Shown: one piece after another, positions 26,640-37,857 of the stretch
How the letters are laid out: each line of letters starts with the position of its first letter
Position numbering within the stretch: the first letter of the stretch is position 1
NCBI GenBank assembly: GCA_028751875.1
Contig: CM054135.1
Coordinates: forward strand, 60,436,229 to 60,500,228
Reading direction: 5' to 3'
Length of the DNA stretch: 64,000 nt
Source: Rapana venosa
Taxonomy: Eukaryota > Mollusca > Gastropoda > Neogastropoda > Muricidae
The notes under the pieces: model-generated
Seen by the model: only the letters and a program-made list of their open reading frames with translations
Told to the model about the DNA's origin: nothing
Database searches by the model: none
Position numbers and translations under genes: made by a program

Positions 26640-26701
<62 letters not shown>
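26159..26701. repeat. Tandem triplication of a 223-225-bp unit with (CT)n
   Basis: GCCAATGTACATTAAATCAT starts units at 26159, 26382 and 26607. Each unit has a GAGTTCAGAGTTC-(CT)n part. The first two also carry a unique part (TTGGTGTTTTTCTTCCC to TGTATTGGGGTCCAAG). The third is truncated after (CT)n. The array starts 30 bp after the TM7 exon donor. Confidence 0.93.
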
Positions 26702-26702
<1 letters not shown>

Positions 26703-26703
<1 letters not shown>

Positions 26704-27035
26704 GGGAACGGGATAGCCTAGTGGTCAGAACATTGCGCTGGCAATCTGACAACCCGTGTTCGATTCCCGTTCAAGGGGATATATTTCCCTGGAGTTAACA
26801 TCAGTACAGACTCCACTCTCCCCAGAAGTCCTTCGGATGAGACTATAAACCGAGGTCCCGTGTGCAAACGCACGCAGAAAATCTTGCGCACACGTTAAAT
26901 CCTGTTCCGCTTTTCGTAAGAGTAGGCCATTGTGTGCCGGTGGGAACAGATGACAGAATTCACAAAACCGCATACACACGGGGACTGGGTTAAAAAAGCA
27001 CATAAGTGCTTATTCCATTATCCTCGATATATAAG
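26703..27035 (+). mobile_element. SINE-B, most complete copy
   Basis: Head GGGATAGCCTAGTGGTCAGA (A box) and GTTCGATTCCCGTTC (B box, near 26758) are spaced as in a tRNA. A body follows with CTCCCCAGAAGTCCTTCGG, GAGACTATAAACCGAGG and GTGTGCCGGTGGGAACAG, and a 3' end CACATAAGTGCTTATTCC with an (AATAA)n-type tail. The anticodon arm does not pair as a functional tRNA would, so it is a SINE. Confidence 0.88.
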
Positions 27036-27053
27036 AATAAAATAAAATAAAAT

Positions 27054-27057
<4 letters not shown>

Positions 27058-27134
<77 letters not shown>

Positions 27135-27300
27135 CACGATGGACAATGACAATAATTTATTCAAGAAAGGGCCATGGCCCCATTTGAAAGGGGTATACAT
27201 CATTGAGAATTGGTTCATACATTCCACACCGAAGTCCTATACCTCCAACACATACATAACTTCTTGTTTTTATCAATCGAGTTATTGTCGTCATTGTCAT
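27058..27300 (-). mobile_element. LINE 3' end next to (CT)n
   Basis: (CT)n at 27058-27131, then GACAATGACAATAATTTATTC and GGGCCATGGCCCCATTTGAA. These are the - strand 3' end of the LINE type at 16.76 kb. Only the non-coding end remains, up to about 27300. Confidence 0.6.
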
Positions 27301-27964
27301 TGTCGTTGTCTCTCACTATGGAATGATCATATACAATCTACTGATAGATATAGAACTTATCAACAATTGACAAGCTTAGATGACGTCTAACCTTATCTAA
27401 AGCTTAAAAATGGATATTATCTTTTAAAAGCATGATAATGACTAAATTGGATACTGGGTGTGTCAGATATGAATGTTCATAAGCTTAGATAGAGGTAAAA
27501 GGTAAAGGTAAAGGAGTCCCATAACCTATAAGGTCGTAGGGGAGCGAGGCGTCAGAGACCTCACTTCTCTAGGGCCAGCATATTGAGGGCGGCGCCCATC
27601 TCCTCTCCCTCGCTGCTTTACCTTCCCTGACCCTAAAGAGAGCAGGTACCCATTTACAGCTGGGTGAACTGGGGGAACTGTACTGAAGCCAAGGCGCGCA
27701 AACGGTCACCCATCCAACTGGTAACCACGCTCGACGCTGCTTAACTTGGCTGGGGGAAAGCGAGTGCTCCGACCACTGAGCTATCCCGTCCCCGTAGATA
27801 GAGAGCGCATAGTAAATCTGATTCAACATGCCCTTTATGTAATGAAGCAACGGAAGGGAAGGGGAAAGGACGCTTTGTTTTATGTTGTTCGCTTTTATTG
27901 ACTGTGGGTATGTTTCTTCCTCAGTAAAACATTTTAAAAAATACTAAGAACAACTGTCTTATTT
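27300..27964 (+). mobile_element. LINE C-terminal fragment split by a SINE-A
   Basis: The frames at 27310-27486 and 27804-27930 read W-N-D-H-I-Q-S-T-D-R-Y, P-Y-L-K-L, G-V-S-D-M-N-V-H-K-like and C-P-L-C-N-E-A, matching the C-terminal region at 35.85-36.1 kb. SINE-A lies between TSDs TAGATAGAG at 27486-27494 and 27795-27803. Many stops. Confidence 0.65.
27495..27794 (-). mobile_element. SINE-A, full-length with 9-bp TSD
   Basis: The - strand starts GGGGACGGGATAGCTCAGTG (tRNA A-box type), then CAAGTTAAGCAGCGTCGAGC and CCAGTTGGATGGGTGACCG (5S-rRNA promoter type), then the body and a (CCTTTA)n tail. TAGATAGAG flanks it exactly. This is the best reference copy of the family in the window, about 300 bp. 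Confidence 0.88.
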
Positions 27965-28199
27965 CCGTGAGTTCTAATACGTGCGCAAAAAAACGTATAT
28001 TGCACACGGGACCTTCGGTTTCTCGTCTTATCCGAAAGACTAGCACCCAGACTGCATGCAACTCGTGATTAAGTAGATGGAGAGAAAATCTAAGTTTAGT
28101 CAGTAATTGGAGCCCACAACTTCCCGCTCTCTGAACATGTCTGTTACCGCGAAACTACCGAGCCATCGATTTTTGTCTCAAAACAAAACAAAAAAAAGA
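27965..28199 (-). mobile_element. SINE-B/C-like degenerate copy
   Basis: Contains GCACACGGGACCTTCGGTTT and AAAGACTAGCACCCAGACTG, then a tRNA-head-like end with GGAGCCCACAACTTCC and ACCGAGCCATCG on the + strand. Similar degenerate units are at 48440-48606. The family assignment is loose. Confidence 0.45.
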
Positions 28200-29215
<1,016 letters not shown>

Positions 29216-29954
29216 GAGCTAGTGATCTGTATAATACCTTACTTCAGGGATACTCTACCCTCCACACCACACCACACCACACCACACCCACCCACCCGAC
29301 CCTCTGACCATGACCTTGCTCTCGGGCCCCACGGAAAAGGTGGCAGGAGGGGGGGGGGGGGGGGGTAGGGGGGGGGGGAAAACCTAAGTGGGCCCTGGAC
29401 TCCAGCTGTAGCCTAAAAAAAAACCTCTCCTCCCACCCCTACCCCACCCCCCACACCCCACCCCCCACCCACTCCAGCACCCACCCACACACACCCATCC
29501 CCACCACCCATCTCATCCCTCTTTATGACTACGTAATCCTCTGATCCTTTTCTACTTGATATGCATGTACAATTTTATTTTTTCCTTTTTCTTTTTTTTA
29601 TTTTTGGAAGGGGGCGGGGAGGAAAGGTTGGTCATTTACTGAGTGATAGTAATCGTAGTCTTGTTACTTTCCCTGGGTACCGTACGCTAGAAACGAAACA
29701 AGCCATTACGATAACAGTGCCTGGGGTGAGAGGAGTACGGGAGCTTAAGGTTGTTGACTCAACTCTTGGAGGTGGGGGGGGGGGGGGGGGGGGTTAGTGA
29801 CCTGTAGCCTGTAGATAAGCCAGTTGTTAAGGGGATTTTTTTTTGTCCCTGGAGGTAGCAGGAGGCTCAGACTGGCTCTTTAAGATCAGAAGATGGACAC
29901 CATGAAAAGCGATCTCTTTCCAGAAAGAAGGGAGAAAAAAACAAACCCGGAGTG
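29216..29954. other. Poly-G and C/A-rich patches, no gene
   Basis: Poly-G runs at 29348-29378 and 29773-29793, and CACC-rich sequence at 29255-29300 and 29430-29510. Nothing coding was recognised. Confidence 0.5.
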
Positions 29955-30330
29955 GTTTTGAACATTACAAAGGTGTTTGTGGTTTGCATATTGCAAAGGT
30001 TTCAGTGGTTTGAGTGGTTCAAAGGTTTCAGTGGTTTGCCTATTGCAAAGGTTTTTAGTGGTTTTTCACATAGCAAAGGTTTCAGTGGTTTGCGTGTTGC
30101 AAAAGGTTTCAGTGGTTTGCATATTCCAAAACGTTCCGGTAGTTTGCCTGTTGTAAAGGTTTCAGTGGTTTGCCTTATGCAAAGGTTGCAGTTGTGCAGA
30201 GGGCTCAGTGGTTTGCCTGTTGCAAATGTTTCAGTGGTGCATAGGTTTCAGTGGTTTGATTATTGCTAAGGTTTCGGTGGTTTGCATGTTGCAATAAGGT
30301 TTCAATGGTTTGCGTATTGCAAAAATTAAA
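29955..30330. repeat. Degenerate minisatellite, unit GCAAAGGTTTCAGTGGTTTG
   Basis: About 14 imperfect units of 20-30 bp built on CAAAGGTTTCAGTGGTTTGC with varying spacers. Open frames are incidental. Confidence 0.88.
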
Positions 30331-30479
30331 TTCAGTGTTTTACTTGATTCTTGAAGCGAGACACCTGTAAGAAAGATATTGAAAACAGGCTGTTCATTAA
30401 ATGATAACACAATTACCATTGATTTGGTTTGGGCGGGGAGAGGGGGTCATCTTGTTCACTGACTGGAAAAAAATCATCA
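30331..30479. other. Unassigned
   Basis: No feature recognised. Confidence 0.3.
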
Positions 30480-30638
30480 TTTTATTTATTCTTTCATTTC
30501 GAGGATGATGGAATAAGCACTCGTGTGCTTTTTTTTTCATCAAGTACCCGTGTGTATGCAGTTTTGTAAATTTTGTCATCCATTCCCATCGACACACAAT
30601 GGCCTAATCTTCCAAAATGTGGAACGGGTTTAACAGCT

Positions 30639-30640
<2 letters not shown>
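30480..30640 (-). mobile_element. SINE-B 3' half
   Basis: GGAATAAGCACTCGTGTGC, CCCGTGTGTATGCAGTTTTG, CATTCCCATCGACACACAAT and GTGGAACGGG mark the SINE-B 3' half on the - strand. The tRNA-like head is missing and (GA)n/(GATA)n follows. Confidence 0.75.
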
Positions 30641-30684
<44 letters not shown>

Positions 30685-30685
30685 T

Positions 30686-30772
<87 letters not shown>
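30641..30772. repeat. (GA)n then (GATA)n
   Basis: GA repeats to about 30684, then about 21 GATA units. Confidence 0.97.
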
Positions 30773-30864
30773 CATCATCATCACTACAAAATGTCTTTGT
30801 AATCTTAATGAAACGTTTACTCTTGACGGGACAAGTCACGGCTTTGTGAGTACACGTATGTGCA

Positions 30865-30897
<33 letters not shown>

Positions 30898-31410
30898 GCG
30901 TGTGTGCGCGCGTGCGTCTGTTCGTGCGTGTGCGCGTGTGTGTACTTTTTAAGATTGTGGTTTACTATTTTCTGTGATGAATGTCTTCTTCTTTTTATTG
31001 TTTTTATGTATGGCTTATAACCCACGTGAAATTCTCTGTTTGTTGAGTTAATAAAGTATTCGTATTCATGTACGTGTTTATCTGTCTGTCTGTGGCTATC
31101 TCTCTGTGCCCCAAGTATCTTGCTGTTGTTTGTATGTGTGTGGTTATGTTTGAACCATAAAATAATGAACACCTGCCATTAAGCGTGAATCATCGACGGT
31201 CATGAAAAGAGACCATGAATTCAGGAAGGTACAATTATCAGAAGCAAAAATATTGTGGATGATGATGATGATAATGATGATGATGGATATTTCTTCATTT
31301 ATTTTATTTTATAAACCTTGCTTGCTTACTTTTTGCAAGTGAGTCAAGTTGGTTTGGAAGGGCCCGACGGGGGGGGGTGGAGGAGGATAATCATAGCACT
31401 TTTTAATAAG
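30773..31410. other. GTGC-rich patch and unassigned sequence
   Basis: GTGC/GCGT units at 30866-30945. The rest has no recognised gene. Confidence 0.4.
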
Positions 31411-31480
31411 AAGAAGAAGAAGAAGAAGAATATATGGAATTTATATAGCGCTGAATCTTGTAAAATAAACAAATCGAAGC
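31411..31480 (-). mobile_element. L2-like LINE 3'-tail mini-copy
   Basis: GAATATATGGAATTTATATA then GCGCTGAATCTTGTAAA with AAATCGAAGCG, preceded by (GAA)n in place of the usual (TAA)n. Confidence 0.65.
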
Positions 31481-32545
31481 GATGTCTCCGTAGAGGACAA
31501 CGACGACGACGCCGATAATAATGAGGAGGAGGACGACGACGGCGATGACGATGAGGAGGAGGAGGATTACGTCGACGACGATAATGATGATTATGAGGAG
31601 GAGGACGAGAAGGAGGACGACGACGACGACATGAATAGTAGCGCAAGCGTTCCCATTATTTTGCTGCAACAACAAATAATCTGTAAAACCCTTTTCTCTG
31701 TTTCTTCATTGAGCTTTTTGTTTGTCCTTTTATCGCTGTCTGTGTTGCGTGTTTGTCTATGTTTGAACTGTACACTAATGAACAGCGTTAACTACAATGT
31801 AAAAATGGAAATACGTCGATGTGTTTGCAATATTGTTGTCATAAAGAGAGAGCGTGAACTCAAGAAAAGTATAACGCTGATCAAAAGAGAAGAAAAAAAA
31901 TAATAACAATGCAAAACATTTTTGGCAAATTGGTTGGTTGATTGATTGGTTGGCTGGCTGGCTGGCTGGTAGAATTTTGCTGGATGGCTGGCTTGTTACG
32001 TGGCTAGTGGATTCTTTGAAGGGAGTGACTATATTTTTCAAAGCTGATTCTAACCTGAAGCGCCTAAGTTGGCCATGATGGTACAACGACGACGACGACG
32101 ATGATGATGATGATGAGGAGGAGGAGGAGGAGGAGGAGGAGGAGGAGGAGGAGGAGGAGGATGACTGTGATGATGATGATGATGACTGTGATGATGATGA
32201 TGATGACTGTGATGATGAAGATGAAGAGGAGGAGGAGCAGAGACAACGTAGTTAACTAGGCCTGTCTTGAACAGATTTTCTCCTTGATGTTCCTCCCATG
32301 GCATGTCTTCCCAATGTTTCGTCGTTGAAAACAAACCGTAGCAGTTTTCATTTGTTTGTATTGTCTCGACATTCTTTTTGATATGTTAGGGCATTCACAG
32401 TGAACAGTGCAGTTTGGTTGTGAAAAAGGCAGAAGACACTGTATTACAAGTCAACAGAATTCAGCTATTTGACCAAACTGTGACCGTATTATCCAGCGGT
32501 CAATGGAGAGAGTGTAATTGTAAAAACTTGGTGGTATATTTAACC

Positions 32546-32546
<1 letters not shown>
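31481..32546. repeat. GAC/GAG/GAT trinucleotide patches
   Basis: (GAC)n/(GAG)n at 31498-31640 and (GAC)/(GAT)/(GAG)n at 32085-32240, the latter with three repeats of TGATGATGATGATGACTG. GGCT/GGTT patches at about 31930-31970. No gene. Confidence 0.75.

Positions 32547-32633
<87 letters not shown>
32547..32633. repeat. (GT)n microsatellite
   Basis: About 43 GT units. Confidence 0.97.
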
Positions 32634-32635
<2 letters not shown>

Positions 32636-32883
32636 ATGCCTACGTGTATGAGTGGGCTGTCGCGTGCTGCTCTTCGCTCCTTTACCAATGTATGTATATA
32701 TCCTTTGAAACCTCTAAAACACTGTCGTAAGCGCGCGTGCAGGAATAAAATCCATCTCCCATCAGACGTCACTTCAAGACTCTGTTTCTTCAACATTGTC
32801 TTTGATCTTTTTGGCCCCAAAGTGCCGGAATTCCCAGACAGGGGAAAGGAAAGGCACACATCAATGGCACAGAGTCATGATTT

Positions 32884-33041
32884 CTGATGTATGGCAGGTG
32901 TTCCTGATGTATGGCAGGTATTCCTGATGTATGGCAGGTATTCCTGATGTATGGCAGGTATTCCTGATGTATGGCAGGTGTTCCTGATGTATGGCAGGTG
33001 TTCCTGATGTATGGCAGGTGTTCCTGATGTATGGCAGAAAT
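32884..33041. repeat. 20-bp minisatellite, eight units
   Basis: Head-to-tail units of TTCCTGATGTATGGCAGGTG, varying only at one or two positions (GTG/GTA). There are no spacers, so it is not a CRISPR array. Confidence 0.95.
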
Positions 33042-33250
33042 TCGTGGAAAACATGTCATGCGAGGAGTTGTTTTCGTTTTCAAAAAGTGACAAGAATGGC
33101 AAGAGAGAAAAGACGAATTTAATGAGGTTGTTTCTATCTAAATAAACAACAATACTCTGGCGAAAGTAAGACGTAAGACTAACTTTGTGATTCTGCTGCT
33201 TCTGTACCACAAGTATTGCTACGAGAGAGGCGTTATACTTTGCTATTACT

Positions 33251-33253
33251 ACC

Positions 33254-33328
<75 letters not shown>

Positions 33329-33399
33329 GATGATGATGATGATGATGATGATGATTGCTGTTCCTACTACTACTACTACTACTGCTGCTGCTGTTGTTG

Positions 33400-33496
<97 letters not shown>

Positions 33497-33510
33497 ATGC
33501 TGCTACTACT
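33251..33510. repeat. Long (CTG)n and (GAT)n arrays
   Basis: CTG at about 33251-33327, GAT to 33357, CTA/CTG mix, then CTG at 33401-33495. These give poly-Ala, poly-Leu, poly-Cys or poly-Ser frames. I see no splice or domain context for a polyglutamine-type gene. Confidence 0.95.
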
Positions 33511-33525
33511 ACTAGAGAGAGGGAA

Positions 33526-33590
33526 TTCATAGCACAGAATATCCAGAAGGTGGGGATGCTATTTATACTGACAGGCCCCCGGAATCGCCG
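33526..33590 (-). mobile_element. R3 5'-end fragment
   Basis: CAGAATATCCAGAAGGTGG, GGGATGCTATTTATACTGAC and AGGCCCCCGGAAT match the R3 5' end on the - strand. The usual second half of the palindrome is mutated. Confidence 0.6.
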
Positions 33591-34274
33591 CGAGAAACAG
33601 TCTCACAGTGATTCCCAAGTTGATGAAGGAGACAGAGCGCGTTTTCTGGATGACCTCCGGGATGTTAAGCTGAAGAACGTCCAACAGCAACGCTAACACC
33701 AAAGCCTTGATCCATGCATGATTTGGGGATAATTAGGATCAGAAGTCGGACGATTTGGTTGTTTCACACTCTTAGTAGCTTAAATATAACTATATAAACA
33801 AGTGTGCTAGTCATACGTTCAAGTGATGTTGTTGTTGTTCAAGTGTTGTTGTTGTTGTTGTTTTGAGTAGTCCTTTTGTTTCTTTGTTTTTTCTTGTTGT
33901 TGTTGATGCTGCTGCTGATGCTGCTGCTGTTGCTGCTGCTGTTGGTTTGTGTTGTTATTTTCTCTGGGAAGGGTGATTGTTTTTGTTTCGGGTTTTTTTT
34001 GTGATGGGTTGATTTGTTGGTTTGGTTTTTATTTGTTTTGTTGTTGTTGTTTTGTTTTGAGGGCGTGGGTGGATATATTGCATATTCGTATGTTTATAAA
34101 AAAAACAAAAAAACGTTCCTTTGACAGAATGCCTTGTCAAAAAGATGCGTTTAGGTAAACTCTTGACCTAGCCCCCACCCCCCCCCCACCCCACCCCCCA
34201 TGTATGTGCGTACATGTGTGCCTGCGTGCGTACGTGTGCGTGCGTGTGTGCGTGCGTGTGTGTGTGTGTTGTTG

Positions 34275-34313
<39 letters not shown>

Positions 34314-34689
34314 CTTCAATTTAACGTCTGTTCACTCTAAGTGATATTAGACGAATATGTGCATGTGTGTGCGTGCGTGCGTGTATGTGCTTGCGTGCGT
34401 GTGCGTGTATGTGCGTGCGTGCGCGCGCGCGCGCGCGCTCTTTTCTAAATTATCACTGCAAGATACATCATATTTTACCCTGTCATACGAATTTCTTCTC
34501 CCCACTCTTGCTTTTTTTTCTCTGTACGTGTCTATTGGAAAAGTTTCAACGACGCTCGCAACTAGGTTAGCAAAGACGAAAATCGTGTAGCGAATTTGAA
34601 GAACAAGACCAGCATCCGTGCAAGAACATATTTTGTCACTCAGTGTGTTTTCATGTAGTTCCAGTTGCCTCCACATCCATATACAAGCC
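33591..34689. other. Unassigned, with GTT, GTGC and CG-rich patches
   Basis: (GTT)n at 33826-33860 and 34266-34313, GTGC-rich sequence at 34205-34265 and 34360-34440 with a (GC)n core at 34424-34438. No gene. Confidence 0.45.
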
Positions 34690-35065
34690 CAAGAACACAC
34701 CATCGTTTTTTTCTTCTTCGCTTTTTTGTTGTTTGTTGTTGTTGGGGTGGGGTGTTTTGTTGTTGTTGTGTGGTTTGGTTTTGTTGTGGGTGTTGTTGTT
34801 TTGGGTTTTTTTTGGGGGGGGTTGGGGGGGGTTGTCGTTATTGTTGGGGTTTGGTGTTGGTTTGGGTTTGGGTTTGTTGTTTTTTTGGTGGGGGACTTTC
34901 ATGGGAAGGTTATTTGGTAGGGGGATGGGGGAGTGAAAGGAGGGGGGCATGGGGGAAGGAGGGGGGCATGGGGGGGAAGGAAAGGGGGGCATGGGGGAAG
35001 GGGGGGGGGGAAGGAGGAGAGGCATGGGGGGGGGGAAGGAGGGGGGCATGGAGGGGGGTGAAGGG
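34690..35065. repeat. G/T-only tract and G-rich minisatellite
   Basis: 34720-34890 is nearly pure G and T. 34920-35065 has GGAGGGGGGCATGGGGGAAG-type units of about 18-22 bp, repeated six or seven times. Multiple G runs of four or more give G-quadruplex potential on the + strand. Confidence 0.85.
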
Positions 35066-35424
35066 GCTTGTCTGCTTCCTCTGATGAAAAAAATCCTTGT
35101 ACAGACCGCGGGAAGTGTCTGTGTTTGCACTGAGAACATGAGTTAGGGCCATTTATCACACAACTTTCCTTTTAAAGTACTCGGGCCTCTCCTTGCCCTG
35201 AAAGCACCCCATTCTTTGACCGGGACATTGTCTGTGAGGGGAACAGGTCGAGCGGGGCTCCAAAAGGGTTTGTTTGGGGTTTTTTTTAAAGGATTTTTGT
35301 CCCGAAGTGCGACCATATTGATTTTGGCGTGTGTCTCGCTTCTATTTCATTTAGTGTAGTTCGTTGTTGATGAGAGTTGTCCGCTTAACACCCTGGAGGG
35401 TCACGTAGTAGTAGCCTGTATTAT

Positions 35425-35492
<68 letters not shown>

Positions 35493-35620
35493 TGAAATTA
35501 CCAGTTGCGATTATTAAGGATAGTCCCTTCACAGCGCAATGATCGGATGGGGAAAAAAAGTATATCAATACTTAGCTGTAACCCTTGAGAATAGAGATTA
35601 TCAATCAATCTCTCTCTCTG

Positions 35621-35663
<43 letters not shown>
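35066..35663. repeat. Unassigned sequence ending in (CT)n arrays
   Basis: (CT)n at 35430-35490 and 35606-35663. Between them is short unassigned sequence. The second array abuts the LINE at 35664. Confidence 0.7.
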
Positions 35664-35666
<3 letters not shown>

Positions 35667-36468
35667 GCAGGTTACCTTTTAAGTCTTACAAGATGCTTTA
35701 TGATCTAGATGTCAAGGGGGAAAGCACCTGGGCTTCACAAATACGTACCTGTTTATGTGAACTTGGCTTTGGGTTTGTTTGGCTCAATCAAGGTGTCGGA
35801 AATTGTAGAGAGTTTATCAACGTTTTCAGGCAAAGATTGAATGACTGCCATTGGCAGCAGTGGAGTGGTCATATACAAAACAGTGAAAGATTTCAAATGT
35901 ACAGACAGTTTATGGGCTCACACGATGTCAAACCTTATCTAAAGCTTGATATGGACATACATTTGAAAAGAATTATGTCGAAGTTTAGACTTGGTGTATC
36001 AGACATAAATGTTCATAAATTTAGATATATAGAACATGATGATGATGACTTCAGGTTGCTAAACCTATTATGTAAGCAAACAGTGGAAGATGAAATTCAT
36101 TTTGTGCTGTGCTGTCCAGCATTAGAAGATGTAAGATAGAATTACATTCCGGTAAAGTATAGCAGACAGCCTAATTTATTTAGATTCTGTCTACTCATAG
36201 CATCTAGTCACCCTGAGATTGTGCGCAGCCTTGCTTTATATTTGTGTAAAGCCTTTAGAATAAGAGATATCTTGGTTTCTTAAGTCATATTTTTTTAACT
36301 GATTTGTATTGTGGTGGTTGTGGTTATACAATAATATTTTGGTGTTGGGGTTTCTTTGTGCTTCCTTATTTTTCTCACTAAAATACTAAGCAGCTCGGCA
36401 ACCCCCCTTCATGTATGGGCCAGTGGCCTTTTTGTGAATAAATCTTTTGAGTTCGAGTTCGAGTTCGA

Positions 36469-36472
<4 letters not shown>
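35664..36472 (+). mobile_element. 5'-truncated LINE: C-terminal domain and 3' end
   Basis: A frame open to about 36139 and resuming after one stop reads Y-D-L-D-V-K-G-E-S-T-W-A-S-Q-I-R, N-V-F-R-Q-R-L-N-D-C-H-W-Q-Q-W, K-P-Y-L-K-L, S-K-F-R-L-G-V-S-D and V-E-D-E-I-H-F-V-L-C-C-P (H/C motif), ending L-C-K-A-F-R-I-R-D-I. A 3' UTR follows with GGGCCAGTGGCC, AATAAA and three GAGTTC hexamers running into (CT)n. The RT palm and endonuclease are missing. (CT)n lies on both sides. Confidence 0.82.

Positions 36473-36512
<40 letters not shown>
36473..36512. repeat. (CT)n after LINE tail
   Basis: CT repeats continuous with the GAGTTC tail of the preceding LINE. Confidence 0.95.
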
Positions 36513-36515
<3 letters not shown>

Positions 36516-36524
36516 CTCCACTAT

Positions 36525-36640
36525 AGATCATATGTTTACTCTGCTTGCGTTTGTACAGAAACAGTTTGCTCATAACCCTAAGCTCTATGTAGCATTTATT
36601 GACTTTGAAAAAGCATTTGATTCTGTTAACAGGAACTTAA
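36525..36640 (+). mobile_element. RT motif A fragment of a LINE
   Basis: Reads F-T-L-L-A-F-V-Q-K-Q-F, then L-Y-V-A-F-I-D-F-E-K-A-F-D-S-V-N-R, an RT palm motif A. It is followed by an L2-like tail insert and then the C-terminal end of a LINE, so the copy is internally deleted. Confidence 0.75.
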
Positions 36641-36718
36641 TAATAAATAATAATGTATGGAATTTATATAGCGCTGAATCTTGTAAAGCAACAAATCAAA
36701 GCAACAAATCAAAGTAGA
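36641..36718 (-). mobile_element. L2-like LINE 3'-tail mini-copy
   Basis: (TAA)n, then GTATGGAATTTATATAGCGC and a doubled AGCAACAAATCAA motif. It lies inside the LINE fragment. Confidence 0.7.
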
Positions 36719-36917
36719 GAGTTTATCAACGTTTCCAGGCAAAGATTGAATGACTGCCGTTGGCAGTCATACTTTTTGTAGCTGACTTTTTTGTTATACA
36801 GTAATATGTTGTCATTACTATCGCTTTTACCCCCACCAAAAGACTAAGCAGTTCGGCAACCCCCTTCATGTATTGGCCAATAGCCTTTTTGTGAATAAAT
36901 CCTTTGAGTTCGAGTTT
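36719..36917 (+). mobile_element. LINE 3' end (same family as 35.7 kb)
   Basis: GAGTTTATCAACGTTTCCAG and TGACTGCCGTTGGCAG match 35813-35860. Then a shortened 3' UTR follows with TTGGCCAATAGCC, AATAAA and GAGTTCGAG into (CT)n at 36918-37012. Confidence 0.7.
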
Positions 36918-36957
36918 CTCTCTCTCTCTCTCTTCTCTTCTCTCTCTCTCTCTCTCT

Positions 36958-37009
<52 letters not shown>

Positions 37010-37589
37010 CATCTCCTCTCCTCCTCACTTTCCCACTTCTACTCATTTCATCTCTTTCTGCTGCGTATGTTCGTGTTTCCGTATACCTAGCGATGGAGTT
37101 GCATCTTTAACGTGCAACATTCGATTCAGGTATCTATTCAATGTTGAAATGTTTGATGATGGGTGATGTTTCAGTGTTTCTCGAAGGAATAAGGACGGCG
37201 TCTGACTTTAAAGTTGCTGGGATCTGACGGAACAATAGTAATTCAACAATGATCCGCGATGATTGGACAGGATCACGGAACAAGATTGATCAAATGGTCT
37301 TTTAACTATGTATATACACCTCAAGCGATGGTACGAGGGTGATATTTAAGTATGTTACTTGGGAGCATGTGGGGGAGAAAACCAACTTAATTATCCAAAA
37401 TGACGCCGATATTGGGGCCAAGGACTTCCACGGACCCGACAAGGGTTGCAGTCAAATGGCGTATAAACTATCGGAAGACAACCTCATGGAGTGGAATACT
37501 GGCTGATTAGGTTATAGAATTGTTCTAGGGGGCTGACGCGGGAATTGTGGAGGATCAAGTTCAAAGTATCATATTAGGCACGTCGAGGA
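36918..37589. other. (CT)n, SINE-C fragment and unassigned sequence
   Basis: (CT)n to 37012. A SINE-C fragment (TATGTTCGTGTTTCCGTA, CATCTTTAACGTGCAACATT) at about 37060-37135. The remainder is unassigned. Confidence 0.5.
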
Positions 37590-37830
37590 ATACTACTGGG
37601 ATATGGCCAAGACTGTCCTACAGGGAACAGTACAAGGAGGGAGACGAAGAAGAGACAGACCGAGAAAACGATGGGAAGACAACATCAGAGAGTGGACTAC
37701 TGGCCTTGAGTGGAATGAATTGCTACGGAAAGCAGAGGACGGCGGGAAGTGGAGGATGCTGGTTGCAAAATCTTCATTAGTGCCCCCCACGGTGTGAGGA
37801 ATAGGCTACGGGATAGGTGAGGTGAGGATT
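37590..37830 (+). mobile_element. LINE RT C-terminal fragment
   Basis: Reads A-K-T-V-L-Q-G-T-V-Q-G-G-R-R, then R-W-E-D-N-I-R-E-W-T-T-G-L and V-P-P-T-V-stop, the same C-terminus as the LINEs at 43.7 and 50.7 kb. It is 5'-truncated. Confidence 0.8.
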
Positions 37831-37857
37831 CAGTCATGTGGCCCTGATCAGATCCGA

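Noticed and set aside
27660..27790. 5S rRNA gene
   Set aside because: Only the internal promoter region is similar. The outer 5S stems are missing and the segment is flanked by SINE sequence and a TSD.
32884..33041. Regular short repeats resembling a CRISPR array
   Set aside because: Units are head to tail with no spacers, and the DNA is eukaryotic.
33216..33696. (CTG)n frames resembling polyalanine, polyleucine or polyglutamine-type genes
   Set aside because: No flanking conserved protein, no splice sites, and similar frames exist in all phases.
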